Source: Mycolicibacterium porcinum (lineage in GTDB: Bacteria > Actinomycetota > Actinomycetes > Mycobacteriales > Mycobacteriaceae). From it: a DNA stretch of 64,000 nucleotides. The stretch covers positions 248,001-312,000 of the forward strand of contig MVIG01000008.1 in the NCBI GenBank assembly GCA_002086835.1, written 5' to 3'. Under the pieces are notes generated by a model, which worked only from the letters and a program-made list of their open reading frames with translations, did not search any database and was not told the DNA's origin. Position numbers and translations under genes: made by a program. Shown piece by piece: positions 1-9,500 of the stretch; position 1 is the stretch's first letter; every line of letters begins with the position of its first letter.

Positions 1-1
1 C

Positions 2-259
2 TACACCTACGGTGCACTGGCCACACCGATCGCGTTCCTACTGTTCGCGTTCTTCCTGGGGTTCGCCATCATGCTGGGCGCCGAACTCAACGCGGCCATC
101 CAAGAGGAGTGGCCCGCGGCGGACACCCACGCCAGGAGACTGCGGGAATGGCTGGAGGACAAAGCCCTCAACGGCGGTCTCAACGGAGGGGCCCAGGCAC
201 CGGCCGAATCCCGTGTGCCCGAGCCCGCCGAACCGCCGGTACCGCCGCCTACTTCTTGA
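2..259 (+). CDS. YihY/BrkB family inner membrane protein, C-terminal end only
   Basis: The window opens inside this gene; only the last 85 residues are present. The visible part starts with a hydrophobic segment (about residues 4-25 of the fragment, FLLFAFFLGFAIML) followed by GAELNAAIQEEWP, which resembles the last helix and the GAELNA-type end of YihY/BrkB membrane proteins. A hydrophilic, proline-rich tail follows. The position immediately before a DUF3039 gene, a DUF3099 gene and sigB matches Rv2707 of M. tuberculosis. The function of the family is not settled; the old ribonuclease BN label is wrong for it. The end overlaps the convergent DUF3039 gene by 11 bases. Confidence 0.8.
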   Translation, partial: YTYGALATPIAFLLFAFFLGFAIMLGAELNAAIQEEWPAADTHARRLREWLEDKALNGGLNGGAQAPAESRVPEPAEPPVPPPTS

Positions 260-485
260 GCTGCTCGTAGATCTTCTTGCAGTCCGGGCACACCGGAGAG
301 CCCGGCTTGGGCGACTTCGTCACGGGGAACACCTCGCCGCACAGGGCGACCACATGCGTGCCCATGACGGCACTTTCGGCGATCTTGTCCTTCTTGACGT
401 AATGGAAGAACTTGGGGGCGTCGTCGTCGGTCCCGTCGTCGACGCGTTCGTCGATGTCCGGGCGTTCGATGGTCTGGGTCTGCAT
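249..485 (-). CDS. DUF3039 domain protein
   Basis: A 78-residue soluble protein with an acidic N-terminus (DERVDDGTDDDAPKFFHYV) and two cysteine clusters, one in VALCGE and one in PVCPDC near the C-terminus. The three cysteines could bind a metal, but this is inference. The layout is that of the actinobacterial DUF3039 family, whose function is unknown. It lies between a YihY gene and a DUF3099 gene, as Rv2708c does in M. tuberculosis. Its 3' end overlaps the convergent YihY gene by 11 bases. No hydrophobic segment is present, so it is probably cytoplasmic. Confidence 0.85.
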   Translation of the reverse strand: MQTQTIERPDIDERVDDGTDDDAPKFFHYVKKDKIAESAVMGTHVVALCGEVFPVTKSPKPGSPVCPDCKKIYEQLKK

Positions 486-589
486 GGTCTTATTGTGCTC
501 CTCACGTCCGCGGGCTTCATTGTGCCTGGGTGTGGGCGGAAGGGAAATCCAACTGCCACCGCCGGCACCGGGTGTGGAACAGTAGAGGC

Positions 590-1018
590 ATGAAACAAAG
601 CCACGAGCTGAGTTTCGACGACGATTTCGGCGACGATTTCGGCAAGGAAGCCCGCCCGGTTCTCATCACCAAAGCCGCACCGTCCTACGACGAGCAGCAC
701 CGCCAGCGCGTACGCAAGTACCTGACGCTGATGGCCTTCCGCATACCGGCGCTGATCCTCGCGGCGGTCGCCTACAACATCTGGCACAACGGGCTCATCT
801 CGCTCGCGATCATCGTGGTGTCGATCCCGCTGCCCTGGATGGCGGTACTGATCGCCAACGATCGTCCCCCGCGCAGCGCCGAGGAGCCCCGGCGGTACGC
901 CGGCCGCGGTGAGCGGATTCCACTGTTCCCCACCGCCGAGCGGCCGGCGTTACAGAAGGAACCGTACGTGGCACCGCAACGGGACACCGCGCCGTCCGAC
1001 GGCGATGCTCCCAGCTGA
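590..1018 (+). CDS. DUF3099 domain membrane protein
   Basis: A 142-residue protein. An acidic N-terminus (SFDDDFGDDFG, residues 7-17) is followed by two closely spaced hydrophobic helices at about residues 48-86 (FRIPALILAAVAYNIW and ISLAIIVVSIPLPWMAVLIA), then a basic and proline-rich cytoplasmic tail. This two-helix hairpin is typical of DUF3099 proteins; no biochemical role is known. The ATG at 590 was chosen because the conserved part begins there; the open frame continues upstream without a better start. It lies just upstream of sigB in the same direction, as Rv2709 does, but sigB has its own promoter in the gap. Confidence 0.8.
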   Translation: MKQSHELSFDDDFGDDFGKEARPVLITKAAPSYDEQHRQRVRKYLTLMAFRIPALILAAVAYNIWHNGLISLAIIVVSIPLPWMAVLIANDRPPRSAEEPRRYAGRGERIPLFPTAERPALQKEPYVAPQRDTAPSDGDAPS

Positions 1019-1102
1019 GCGGCTTCTTTAGCTATTCTTAGGACATTCTCAGGTCGGTCCGGAAAAACTGCAGCTCAACGGGTATGAATCCGGGGATCGG
1101 CG

Positions 1103-1128
1103 GGAACTCTCATGACGCCTACGACGTT
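1103..1128 (+). promoter_or_regulatory. SigE/SigH-type promoter of sigB
   Basis: GGAAC at 1103-1107 and CGTT at 1125-1128 are separated by 17 bases. This matches the mycobacterial extracytoplasmic-function consensus GGAAC-N17/18-CGTT used by SigE and SigH. It ends 37 bases before the sigB ATG. sigB of M. tuberculosis is known to be driven by SigE and SigH from such a promoter. Confidence 0.75.
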
Positions 1129-1165
1129 GTAGATCATGACAGTTCGAGCCGATCAGGAGGCCGTC

Positions 1166-2125
1166 ATGGCAAATGCCACCACAAGCCGCGTCGACAGTGA
1201 TCTGGACGCCCAGAGCCCTGCCGCCGACCTCGTGCGCGTGTATCTGAACGGCATCGGCAAAACGGCGTTGCTCAACGCCGCCGATGAAGTAGAGCTCGCA
1301 AAGCGCATCGAGGCAGGCTTGTACGCCCAGCACGTGCTGGACACCAAGAAGCGCCTGGGCGAAAACCGCAAACGCGATCTGGCCACCGTCGTCCGCGATG
1401 GCGAGGCAGCCCGCAGGCATCTGCTGGAGGCCAACCTCCGGCTGGTGGTGTCGCTGGCCAAGCGCTACACCGGCCGCGGCATGCCGCTGCTGGACCTGAT
1501 CCAGGAAGGCAACCTGGGTCTGATCCGCGCGATGGAGAAGTTCGACTACACCAAGGGCTTCAAGTTCTCCACGTATGCCACGTGGTGGATCCGTCAGGCC
1601 ATCACCCGCGGCATGGCGGACCAGAGCCGCACCATCCGTCTGCCCGTCCACCTGGTCGAGCAGGTCAACAAGCTGGCGCGGATCAAGCGCGAGATGCACC
1701 AGAACCTGGGCCGCGAGGCCACCGACGAGGAACTGGCCGAGGAGTCCGGCATCCCGGTCGAGAAGATCAACGACCTGCTGGAGCACAGCCGCGATCCGGT
1801 GAGCCTGGACATGCCGGTCGGCACCGACGAGGAAGCCCCACTGGGCGACTTCATCGAGGACTCCGAGGCGATGTCGGCCGAGAACGCCGTCATCTCCGAG
1901 TTGCTGCACACCGACATCCGCCACGTGCTGGCCACGCTCGACGAGCGCGAGCAGCAGGTGATCCGGCTCCGGTTCGGCCTCGACGACGGCCAGCCCCGCA
2001 CACTGGACCAGATCGGCAAGTTGTTCGGCCTGTCCCGTGAGCGGGTCCGCCAGATCGAGCGTGAGGTGATGGCCAAGCTGCGCAACGGCGAGCGTGCCGA
2101 TCGGCTCCGCTCCTACGCCAGCTAG
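1166..2125 (+). CDS. sigB: RNA polymerase sigma factor SigB
   Basis: A 319-residue group 2, primary-like sigma factor used for general stress and stationary-phase transcription. Regions 1.2 to 4.2 are complete: region 2 carries [33 protein letters not shown] and IRQAI for -10 recognition and melting; region 4.2 near the C-terminus carries [18 protein letters not shown] for -35 recognition. The ATG at 1166 is preceded by AGGAGG at 1155-1160 with five bases of spacing, so the in-frame start at 1136 is not needed. An ECF-type promoter lies upstream and a strong hairpin follows the stop. ideR comes next, as in M. tuberculosis. Confidence 0.97.
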   Translation: MANATTSRVDSDLDAQSPAADLVRVYLNGIGKTALLNAADEVELAKRIEAGLYAQHVLDTKKRLGENRKRDLATVVRDGEAARRHLLEANLRLVVSLAKRYTGRGMPLLDLIQEGNLGLIRAMEKFDYTKGFKFSTYATWWIRQAITRGMADQSRTIRLPVHLVEQVNKLARIKREMHQNLGREATDEELAEESGIPVEKINDLLEHSRDPVSLDMPVGTDEEAPLGDFIEDSEAMSAENAVISELLHTDIRHVLATLDEREQQVIRLRFGLDDGQPRTLDQIGKLFGLSRERVRQIEREVMAKLRNGERADRLRSYAS

Positions 2126-2135
2126 TCCTCCTGCC

Positions 2136-2168
2136 GATGTGCCCCGCCGGTTTCCGGCGGGGCACATC
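2136..2168 (+). terminator. strong hairpin after sigB
   Basis: A perfect 15-bp stem (GATGTGCCCCGCCGG and its complement) with a TTT loop begins 11 bases after the sigB stop. No U-tract follows, so it is the hairpin-only type often proposed for mycobacteria. It separates sigB from ideR. Confidence 0.7.
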
Positions 2169-2289
2169 GCGTATCTGGCCTGTTTCGGGCCTCGCCGGGC
2201 GGTTCCGGGCCCATGTCCTGGGGTTTTGCCCCAGGCTGTGAGGTGCCCGACGCCCCGATGTTGCGCCGCAGTTCAAGAGCCGGAAACGG

Positions 2290-2295
2290 TAGACT
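2290..2295 (+). promoter_or_regulatory. possible -10 element of ideR
   Basis: TAGACT fits the mycobacterial TANNNT -10 pattern and lies 31 bases before the ideR ATG. No convincing -35 hexamer is seen at the usual spacing, so this is tentative. Confidence 0.4.
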
Positions 2296-2326
2296 GTGCC
2301 GTGACGTTTGGGCTGGGAAGGCGCGC

Positions 2327-3016
2327 ATGAACGATCTGGTCGACACCACCGAGATGTACCTGCGGACGATCTACGACCTCGAGGAAGAGGGCGTGGTGCC
2401 GCTGCGTGCCCGCATTGCCGAACGGCTCGACCAAAGTGGTCCGACGGTCAGCCAGACGGTGTCGCGCATGGAGCGCGACGGCCTGCTGCACGTTGCCGGT
2501 GACCGCCACCTGGAGCTGACCGACAAGGGCCGTGCCCTCGCGGTCGCCGTGATGCGCAAGCACCGGTTGGCCGAACGGCTGCTGGTCGACGTGATCGGGC
2601 TGCCGTGGGAGGACGTCCACGCCGAGGCATGCCGCTGGGAGCACGTGATGAGCGAGGACGTGGAGCGACGTCTGGTCCAGGTGCTCGACAACCCCACCAC
2701 CTCGCCGTTCGGCAACCCCATCCCGGGTCTGTCGGACCTCGGCGTCGGCGCGGCGGGCTTCGACGATGTCAGCCTGGTCCGGCTCACCGAACTCCCGGTC
2801 GGGTTGCCGGTGGCCGTGGTGGTGCGTCAGCTCACAGAGCACGTTCAGGGCGACACCGAACTCATCGGACGGCTCAAGGACGCCGGCGTGGTCCCGAACG
2901 CGAGGGTCACCGTCGAGGCCAACGACCACGGCGGCGTGATGATCGTGATCCCCGGACACGAGCAGGTCGAGCTGCCCCATCACATGGCGCACGCGGTCCG
3001 CGTCGAGAAGGTCTAG
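2327..3016 (+). CDS. ideR: iron-dependent repressor IdeR (DtxR family)
   Basis: A 229-residue iron-activated DNA-binding repressor controlling siderophore, iron storage and uptake genes. An N-terminal winged helix (residues 1-73, with ARIAERLDQSGPTVSQTVSRM) is followed by a dimerisation and metal-binding domain and a C-terminal SH3-like domain. All ligands known from the M. tuberculosis protein are present at the same positions: Met10, Cys102, Glu105 and His106 for one site; His79, Glu83 and His98 for the other. The ATG at 2327 has GGGAAGG six bases upstream. It lies downstream of sigB. I found no obvious IdeR box in its own promoter. Confidence 0.97.
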   Translation: MNDLVDTTEMYLRTIYDLEEEGVVPLRARIAERLDQSGPTVSQTVSRMERDGLLHVAGDRHLELTDKGRALAVAVMRKHRLAERLLVDVIGLPWEDVHAEACRWEHVMSEDVERRLVQVLDNPTTSPFGNPIPGLSDLGVGAAGFDDVSLVRLTELPVGLPVAVVVRQLTEHVQGDTELIGRLKDAGVVPNARVTVEANDHGGVMIVIPGHEQVELPHHMAHAVRVEKV

Positions 3017-3021
3017 TCACC

Positions 3022-4089
3022 TCAACCGGCCCTGCGCCCCCACGCCCTGCGCCGGGGCAACTGCACACCCAGCTGTTCGGCCAGCCGATAGCCGGTGACC
3101 GCCAGCTCCCGGATGCGCTCCGGGTGCATCCCCGATTGCAGCGCGGTGTCGAGCATGCCGGCCATCCGGTGGGTCGGCCGCGCCTGCAAGGCGGCATCCA
3201 GCGAGACTCCGGCCAGCGGGCCGTCACCGCGCGTGTACGCCGAAAAGGCCAGTAGAACAAGCGCTTCCACGCGCCACGGATCAGGCAGGTTGCGGGCCAA
3301 CAGCGCCCACAGGGCTTCGGCCTGCTCGGAGCACTCCCCCACCGCCAGCGCGTACAGCGTGTCGCGGACCCGGGGGTCGGAGAGCGCCACGGCCAGCCGC
3401 GCCAACTCGGCACGGCCGGGCGCGGTGCCCCCGCCCAGTTGCACCACCGTCGACATCGCGGCCTCGACATCGCCGCGCACCTCGGCATCGGCCCGGGCAC
3501 CCGGGCACCCGGGCCGCTGTGCTTCCAGCGCCAACCGCCGTTTCATCGAGTCGGCGGCGACCGGATCGGGCCGGATCACCTGCAGCAGTTCGTCACGGCT
3601 GGCGTAGAGCCGCCGACCGTCCAGCACCGCAGCGGCCGCCAGCGGCGACGCGCCCGGATCGTCCACCCACCCCTGTTCGCCGCAACCGTCGGCGCAGCGC
3701 CAGAAGCCGCCCGCGGCCACCTGGTCCACCACATGCGCGGCGTAGAGCTCGATGCCGTCGGCGGCCAGCGTCTGGTCCAGCACCGCGGCCAGGTCGCGGT
3801 AGCGGTCGTCACAGACCCGGCAGTCCCTGCTGTGGTCGTCCACCACGACCGCGATCACCGCGTCGGCACCGGCGGTGGCCGCGAGGCCGGCCAGATGCTC
3901 GACGCGCTCGGTCATGTCCTCGGCCAGATCAGCACGCATGACGCAGCCCAGCGCGCCACGGTCGATGGTGACCAGGACGAGGCTGCGATGCGGGACGAAT
4001 CCGAGCACTGCGGGCAGCGCGGCGATCAGCGCACCGGGGCGGTTGAGGTGGAAGTCGAACTCTGACGGGGACGGGGATGGTGTTGTCAT
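3022..4089 (-). CDS. DUF4192 domain protein
   Basis: A 355-residue soluble protein. The N-terminus reads FHLNRPGALIAALPAVLGFVPHRSLVLV, the typical opening of DUF4192 proteins, which are common in actinobacteria and have no assigned function. Four cysteines sit in two pairs (CRVCDD, and CADGCGEQ), which might be a metal site; this is inference. The C-terminal half is alanine- and leucine-rich and helical. It converges with ideR with a 5-bp gap and is divergent from sthA. It corresponds in position to Rv2712c. The ATG at 4089 begins the conserved region; a longer open frame upstream overlaps the sthA promoter and looks spurious. Confidence 0.85.
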   Translation of the reverse strand: MTTPSPSPSEFDFHLNRPGALIAALPAVLGFVPHRSLVLVTIDRGALGCVMRADLAEDMTERVEHLAGLAATAGADAVIAVVVDDHSRDCRVCDDRYRDLAAVLDQTLAADGIELYAAHVVDQVAAGGFWRCADGCGEQGWVDDPGASPLAAAAVLDGRRLYASRDELLQVIRPDPVAADSMKRRLALEAQRPGCPGARADAEVRGDVEAAMSTVVQLGGGTAPGRAELARLAVALSDPRVRDTLYALAVGECSEQAEALWALLARNLPDPWRVEALVLLAFSAYTRGDGPLAGVSLDAALQARPTHRMAGMLDTALQSGMHPERIRELAVTGYRLAEQLGVQLPRRRAWGRRAG

Positions 4090-4266
4090 GTGCCGACCGT
4101 GCCAACCGATGCCGTCAGGAACCGGCGCCCGAACCGGCCGGCCGCCGGTGGCTGGGGATGGACTCTGCGCTGGGGATAACCCGGCAGGCATTTGTTCACC
4201 CGGTATTCGGCCTCGCCGACATGCGAGATGCCGGCAACCGGCGTAGACAGTTTTCCCATGGGTTCG

Positions 4267-5673
4267 ATGCAGGAGTACGACCTCGTCGTCATCGGTTCCG
4301 GCCCCGGCGGTCAGCGCGCCGCCATCGCCGCAGCGAAGCTCGGCAAGTCCGTTGCGGTGATCGAACGGGGCATGATGCTCGGCGGGGTGTGCGTCAACAC
4401 CGGCACCATCCCGTCCAAGACACTGCGCGAGGCGGTCGTCTATCTGACCGGCATGAGCCAGCGCGAACTCTACGGCGCGAGCTACCGCGTCAAGGACAAG
4501 ATCACGCCCGCCGATCTGCTGTCGCGTACCCAGCACGTCATCGGCAAGGAGATCGACGTGGTGCGGTCACAGCTGATGCGCAACCGCGTCGAGCTCTACA
4601 CCGGGCACGGCCGGTTCACCGACGAGCACACCATCGTCGTCGAGGACCCCAGCCGTGCCGAATTGGTCACCGTCCGTGGCCGTTTCATCGTCATCGCGAC
4701 CGGGACCAAACCCGCCCGGCCGGCCGGGGTGACGTTCGACGAGGCACGCGTGCTCGACTCCGACGGCATCCTGAATCTGGCCACCCTGCCGACCTCGATG
4801 GTGGTGGTGGGCGCCGGCGTCATCGGCATCGAATACGCCTCGATGTTCGCCGCCCTCGGCACCAAGGTCACCGTCGTCGAGAAGCGCGACGACATGCTGG
4901 AGTTCTGCGACCCCGAGATCATCGAGTCGCTGCGCTTCCACCTACGGGACCTCGCGGTGACATTCCGGTTCGGCGAAGAGGTGACCGCGGTGGACATCGG
5001 CACCTCGGGCACGGTGACCACGCTGGCCAGCGGCAAGCAGATCCCCGCCGAAACGGTGATGTATTCGGCTGGGCGCCAAGGCCAGACCGATCACCTCGAC
5101 CTGGCCAATGCGGGCCTGGAAGCCGACGCCCGCGGCCGGATCTACGTCGACGACAACTTCACCACCAAGGTGGACCACATCTATGCGGTGGGCGACGTCA
5201 TCGGGTTCCCGGCGCTGGCGGCCACGTCCATGGAGCAGGGCCGGCTGGCCGCCTACCACGCCTTCGGCGAGCCCACCAAGGCCATGATGAGCCTGCAACC
5301 CATCGGCATCTACTCGATCCCGGAGGTGTCGTTCGTCGGCGCCACCGAGGTCGAGCTGACCAAGGACTCGATCCCCTACGAGGTCGGGGTGTCCCGATAC
5401 CGCGAACTGGCCCGCGGCCAGATCGCCGGGGACTCCTACGGGATGCTCAAACTGCTGGTGTCGACCGAGGATCTACGGGTCCTGGGGGTACACATTTTCG
5501 GCACGAACGCGACCGAGATGGTTCACATCGGACAGGCCGTGATGGGGTGTGGCGGCACCGTCGAATACCTCGTCGACGCGGTGTTCAACTATCCGACGTT
5601 CTCCGAGGCCTACAAGGTCGCCGCGCTCGATGTGATGAACAAGCTGCGCGCGCTCAACCAGTTCCGCTACTAG
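4267..5673 (+). CDS. sthA: soluble pyridine nucleotide transhydrogenase (Si-specific)
   Basis: A 468-residue flavoprotein of the pyridine nucleotide-disulfide oxidoreductase class that exchanges hydride between NADPH and NAD+. It has an N-terminal FAD Rossmann motif ([10 protein letters not shown], residues about 9-18), a second nucleotide-binding motif ([19 protein letters not shown]) and the C-terminal dimerisation domain. The redox motif is [11 protein letters not shown] with a single cysteine: the second cysteine of lipoamide dehydrogenases is replaced, which is what separates SthA from Lpd and mycothione reductase. The start at 4267 gives the length I recall for M. tuberculosis SthA; an in-frame ATG at 4258 is possible. 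Neither start has a good Shine-Dalgarno sequence. Confidence 0.92.
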   Translation: MQEYDLVVIGSGPGGQRAAIAAAKLGKSVAVIERGMMLGGVCVNTGTIPSKTLREAVVYLTGMSQRELYGASYRVKDKITPADLLSRTQHVIGKEIDVVRSQLMRNRVELYTGHGRFTDEHTIVVEDPSRAELVTVRGRFIVIATGTKPARPAGVTFDEARVLDSDGILNLATLPTSMVVVGAGVIGIEYASMFAALGTKVTVVEKRDDMLEFCDPEIIESLRFHLRDLAVTFRFGEEVTAVDIGTSGTVTTLASGKQIPAETVMYSAGRQGQTDHLDLANAGLEADARGRIYVDDNFTTKVDHIYAVGDVIGFPALAATSMEQGRLAAYHAFGEPTKAMMSLQPIGIYSIPEVSFVGATEVELTKDSIPYEVGVSRYRELARGQIAGDSYGMLKLLVSTEDLRVLGVHIFGTNATEMVHIGQAVMGCGGTVEYLVDAVFNYPTFSEAYKVAALDVMNKLRALNQFRY

Positions 5674-6500
5674 CAGTCGGATTCGAGGGCCGCGGGCGCC
5701 GCGTCGCCTGGCCCGCCCGCCTCGGCTCGGGCCAGCAACCGGCCGATGTGGTCGTCGAATCGCGGCGAGTAGGACAGATCGTCGTCACATCCGCCGCCGT
5801 CGAGCCCACCGACCAACCCGGTCACCGTGGAGCCCGAAACCCACGGTGCGCCGCTGAATCCGTCCGTCAGGCCCCCGCAGGCCAGGGACGGGAACCCTTG
5901 CGGCGACCAGGTGGTCGCGCCCCGGCAGGCCAGCGGGCTGCCGCCCTCACCCATCGGATACCCGGTCACCGTCACCGGGCTGCCCTGCGCAGGCGCCGAA
6001 CCCAAGATCAGCCCGCCACCGGCCGCGGCCAGCAGGCTCGCCCCTGACCCGCCGGTGACCCGCACGATCGCGTAATCGGCCTGCGGATCCTGCTCGGCGA
6101 TCCAGCGCGGGTCCAGATACGCCGCGTCGACGTGCCAGGTATCGCCGCCGCCCTCACCGAAGCCGGGAACGAAGCTGGTGTCGACACCGTCGAGGAGACA
6201 GTGCGCGGCCGTCAAGATCAGATCGCCCGACGTGCTGGCCAGGACCGATCCGCTACAGGTGTGTGTCGTGGTGTCGCCCAGGAACAGCGCCCCCACCCGC
6301 CGGTCCGGGATCACCGACTCGGCCCCTGCCTGCGACAACGGGCTGGCCACGACCGGTGGGCTGGTCGGCGGGGCCGTCATGGGGCCGGCCGATCCGGCGC
6401 CCGCGGTCCGGGTGACCGGCCCGGCGCACGCCGCAGCCAAGGCGGTCATCGTCGCCGCCGCGACTGTGAGCTTCACCATCCGGGTCACCTGCATCATCAC
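5670..6500 (-). CDS. secreted trypsin-like serine protease, possible lipoprotein
   Basis: A 276-residue exported protein. The N-terminus has a hydrophobic signal ([17 protein letters not shown]); the cysteine at 25 could be a lipidation site, though the box lacks leucine at -3. A proline/alanine-rich linker leads to a chymotrypsin-fold domain with a visible triad: His100 in LTAAHC, Asp142 in DYAIVRV and Ser216 in GFSGAPW. A cysteine at 82 and others could form disulfides. The substrate is unknown. It converges with sthA, overlapping its stop by 4 bp, and sits between sthA and the PAC2 gene, which are adjacent in M. tuberculosis, so it looks like a local insertion. Its G+C content does not stand out. 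Confidence 0.8.
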   Translation of the reverse strand: MMMQVTRMVKLTVAAATMTALAAACAGPVTRTAGAGSAGPMTAPPTSPPVVASPLSQAGAESVIPDRRVGALFLGDTTTHTCSGSVLASTSGDLILTAAHCLLDGVDTSFVPGFGEGGGDTWHVDAAYLDPRWIAEQDPQADYAIVRVTGGSGASLLAAAGGGLILGSAPAQGSPVTVTGYPMGEGGSPLACRGATTWSPQGFPSLACGGLTDGFSGAPWVSGSTVTGLVGGLDGGGCDDDLSYSPRFDDHIGRLLARAEAGGPGDAAPAALESDC

Positions 6501-6665
6501 GATTTTGCCTGATCGCGGGGATTACCGCCGGAATGCCAGCCCCACTCCGGCGCGTTCGCACGCACAAGCGGGGCGGATCGAACCCGCGGCCCGGGTATGC
6601 GAGACACTAGATGGCACGGTGGTAGGCCGTCACAACGTCCTACCGCAGCGAGGAGACGAAGCGAG

Positions 6666-7691
6666 ATGACCGACAGCAGCGACACCCCAGAACAGCACTA
6701 CCAGCCCGATCAGAGCGGCATGTACGAGCTTGAGTTCCCGGCTCCGCAGCTGTCGTCCTCGGATGGCCGCGGTCCGGTGCTGATCCACGCCCTGGAGGGT
6801 TTCTCCGACGCCGGTCACGCCATCCGGCTCGCCGCCGAGCACCTCAAGGACACCCTCGACACCGAGCTGGTGGCGTCGTTCGCCATCGACGAGCTGCTCG
6901 ATTACCGGTCCCGCAGGCCCTTGATGACGTTCAAGACCGACCATTTCACCAGCTACGAAGAACCCGAGCTGAACCTGTACGCGTTGCACGACGGGGTGGG
7001 CACCCCCTTCCTGCTGCTGGCCGGCCTGGAGCCGGACCTGCGGTGGGAGCGCTTCATCACCGCGGTGCGGCTGCTCTCCGAGCAACTCGGGGTGCGCCGG
7101 GTGATCGGACTGGGCACCATCCCGATGGCGGTGCCGCACACCCGGCCGGTGATGCTGACCGCGCACGCCAACGACAAGGAGCTGATCGCCGATCACACCC
7201 CCTGGGTCGGCGAGGTTCAGGTCCCGGCGAGCGTCTCCAATCTGCTCGAGTTCCGCATGGCTCAGCACGGCCACGAGGTGGTGGGCTACACCGTGCACGT
7301 CCCGCACTACCTGGCCCAGACGGCATATCCGCCCGCGGCCGAGGCACTGCTGGCCGAGGTGGCCCGAACGGGTTCGCTACAACTGCCACTGGAGAAACTG
7401 TCCGAGGCCGGCGCCGAGGTGTACAGCAAGATCAACGAGCAGGTAGAAGCCAGCGCGGAGGTCGCCCAAGTGGTGACCGGCTTGGAGCGCCAGTACGATG
7501 CGTTCGTTGCCGCACAGGAGAATCGGTCCCTGCTGGCAAACGACGAGGAACTGCCCAGCGGTGACGAGTTGGGCGCCGAGTTCGAACGGTTCCTCGCTCA
7601 GCAGACCGGTGACAAGAACAAGGACGACAGGTACCGGGACGGACGGGATGGCTTCGGCGACGGATTCCCGAACGGCGACACCGACTCCTAG
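6666..7691 (+). CDS. PAC2 family protein
   Basis: A 341-residue soluble protein with the PAC2 fold (named after a eukaryotic proteasome assembly chaperone), similar to Rv2714. Conserved stretches include VLIHALEGFSDAGHA, a helix-rich middle and GYTVHVPHYLAQTAYP. The C-terminal 70 residues are charged and probably disordered (DKNKDDRYRDGRDGFGDGF). The molecular role is unknown; actinobacterial members are trimeric. AGGAGA lies nine bases before the ATG. The hydrolase that follows starts 36 bp downstream, so the two are likely co-transcribed. Confidence 0.88.
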   Translation: MTDSSDTPEQHYQPDQSGMYELEFPAPQLSSSDGRGPVLIHALEGFSDAGHAIRLAAEHLKDTLDTELVASFAIDELLDYRSRRPLMTFKTDHFTSYEEPELNLYALHDGVGTPFLLLAGLEPDLRWERFITAVRLLSEQLGVRRVIGLGTIPMAVPHTRPVMLTAHANDKELIADHTPWVGEVQVPASVSNLLEFRMAQHGHEVVGYTVHVPHYLAQTAYPPAAEALLAEVARTGSLQLPLEKLSEAGAEVYSKINEQVEASAEVAQVVTGLERQYDAFVAAQENRSLLANDEELPSGDELGAEFERFLAQQTGDKNKDDRYRDGRDGFGDGFPNGDTDS

Positions 7692-7727
7692 CAGCCCGAT
7701 GCCGGGCCGAGAGCGAGGTTGACCAGC

Positions 7728-8750
7728 ATGACCGAGCGCAAACCCCATCTGCGGACCGTTCGCGAGCTCACCCCGACACTCGAATACCGCACGATCCACG
7801 GATACCGGCGGGCCTTCCGGGTGGCCGGGTCCGGTCCGGCGATCCTGCTGATCCACGGCATCGGTGACAACTCCACCACCTGGCACACCGTGCAATCGGC
7901 GCTGGCGCAGCGGTTCACCGTGATCGCCCCGGATCTGCTCGGCCACGGCAGTTCCGACAAGCCACGAGCGGACTATTCGGTGGCCGCCTACGCCAACGGC
8001 ATGCGCGACCTGCTCAGCGTGCTCGACATCGACCGGGTGACCGTGATCGGGCATTCCCTGGGCGGCGGCGTGGCGATGCAGTTCGCCTACCAGTTCCCGC
8101 AGTTGGTGGACCGCCTCATCCTCGTCGGCGCCGGTGGCGTCACCAAGGACGTCAACATGGCGCTGCGGGTCGCCTCCCTGCCGATGGGCACCGAAGCGCT
8201 GGCGGTGCTGCGCCTGCCGTTGGTGCTGCCCACTCTGCAACTCGTCGGCCGCGCCGCGGGCACGGTGTTGGGCTCAACCGGTCTCGGGCATGACATCCCG
8301 GACATGCTGCGCATCCTTGCCGACCTGCCGGAGCCGACGGCATCGTCGGCATTCGCGCGGACCCTGCGCGCCGTGGTGGACTGGCGTGGCCAGGTGGTCA
8401 CCATGCTGGACCGCTGTTACTTGACCGAATCCGTTCCCGTGCAACTGATCTGGGGCGACTCCGACTCGGTGATCCCCGTCAGCCACGCCCGGATGGCCCA
8501 CGCCGCGATGCCCGGTTCCCAGTTGGAGATCTTCAAGGGATCCGGGCATTTCCCGTTCCACGACGATCCCGATCGCTTCGTCGAGGTGGTCGAACGCTTC
8601 ATCGACACGACCGAACCATCGGTCTACGACCAGGATCGGCTCCGGAGCCTGCTGCGCAGCGGGCGGACCGAAGCGACGATCAGCGGGCCGTTCGATACCC
8701 AGATCGCGGTGCTCGACGCGATGGACGCCGACGAGCGCAGCGCCACCTGA
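7728..8750 (+). CDS. alpha/beta hydrolase (Rv2715-like)
   Basis: A 340-residue alpha/beta-hydrolase. The oxyanion-hole motif LIHGIGDN (residues 41-48) and the nucleophile elbow GHSLGGG with Ser110 are clear; the acid is in WGDSDSVIP and the histidine in GSGHFPF. The substrate is unknown; members with this layout hydrolyse esters or small amides. A C-terminal extension after the last fold helix (about residues 297-340) is polar. The ATG at 7728 has GAGCGAGG about ten bases upstream and gives the N-terminus MTERK shared with the M. tuberculosis protein. It is the second gene after PAC2. Confidence 0.88.
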   Translation: MTERKPHLRTVRELTPTLEYRTIHGYRRAFRVAGSGPAILLIHGIGDNSTTWHTVQSALAQRFTVIAPDLLGHGSSDKPRADYSVAAYANGMRDLLSVLDIDRVTVIGHSLGGGVAMQFAYQFPQLVDRLILVGAGGVTKDVNMALRVASLPMGTEALAVLRLPLVLPTLQLVGRAAGTVLGSTGLGHDIPDMLRILADLPEPTASSAFARTLRAVVDWRGQVVTMLDRCYLTESVPVQLIWGDSDSVIPVSHARMAHAAMPGSQLEIFKGSGHFPFHDDPDRFVEVVERFIDTTEPSVYDQDRLRSLLRSGRTEATISGPFDTQIAVLDAMDADERSAT

Positions 8751-8815
8751 CACATCCCCGCGGGGTTCCCGAACGGATCGCCCGGACGGCGTCGGCCGCG
8801 ACGTAGCATCGGTCT

Positions 8816-9493
8816 ATGGCCATCGACGTCACTGTGTTGCGGGTGTTCACCGACTCAGAGGGCAAGCACGGCAATCCGCTGGGCGTGGTCGACAACAGCA
8901 CCGTCGCTCCAGATGACCGACAGCGGATCGCCACCGAATTGGGTTACAGCGAAACCGTATTCATCGATCTACCGCAGCCCGGCGGCAATTCGGCAGGCGC
9001 ACACATCTTCACCCCGGTCGCCGAACTGCCTTTCGCCGGGCACCCGACGGTCGGTGCGTCGTGGTGGCTGCGCGAACTCGGACTGCCGGTCCACACCCTG
9101 CGGGTGCCGGCGGGGATTCTCCAGGTGGAGTACGACGAAGATCGTGCCATCGTCAATGCCCGTTCGGAATGGGCACCGGAGTTCGCCATCTACGACCTGG
9201 CCTCGGTCGACGAGGTACTCGCCGCCGACCCCGACGACTTCGACGATGCCTACCTGTGGGCCTGGATCGATGAGGCGAACGGCACGCTGCGATCCCGGTC
9301 CTTCGCCTCGCACCTGGGGATTCCCGAAGACGAGGCCACGGGAGCAGCGGCAGTACGGATGACGGACTATCTCAGCCACGATCTGACGATCATCCAGGGC
9401 AAGGGTTCGGTGATCGAGACCCGTTGGAGTCCGGAGGGTTGGGTCCGCCTGGCCGGACGCGTCGTCACCGAGGGCACCACCCGACTGGACTGA
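8816..9493 (+). CDS. PhzF family protein
   Basis: A 225-residue protein of the PhzF/diaminopimelate-epimerase fold, shorter than the usual 260-300 residues but like Rv2716 in length. The motif GYSETVF, containing the catalytic-type glutamate, and [11 protein letters not shown], typical of PhzF, are present. The reaction is unknown; isomerase activity is inferred from the family. TAGCAT at 8804-8809 followed by six bases and the ATG suggests a leaderless transcript, since no Shine-Dalgarno sequence is present. The gene ends 7 bp from the convergent nrdR; in M. tuberculosis a nitrobindin-like gene (Rv2717c) lies here and is missing. Confidence 0.88.
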   Translation: MAIDVTVLRVFTDSEGKHGNPLGVVDNSTVAPDDRQRIATELGYSETVFIDLPQPGGNSAGAHIFTPVAELPFAGHPTVGASWWLRELGLPVHTLRVPAGILQVEYDEDRAIVNARSEWAPEFAIYDLASVDEVLAADPDDFDDAYLWAWIDEANGTLRSRSFASHLGIPEDEATGAAAVRMTDYLSHDLTIIQGKGSVIETRWSPEGWVRLAGRVVTEGTTRLD

Positions 9494-9500
9494 CGCTGAA

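Noticed and set aside
2126..2326. An IdeR box in the ideR upstream region
   Set aside because: No sequence close to the 19-bp TTAGGTTAGSCTAACCTAA-type operator was found there.
4077..6047. A 656-codon open frame on the plus strand
   Set aside because: It runs out of frame through sthA and antisense to the protease gene; its product is very rich in Arg, Gly and Pro and contains no domain. It is a by-product of high G+C.
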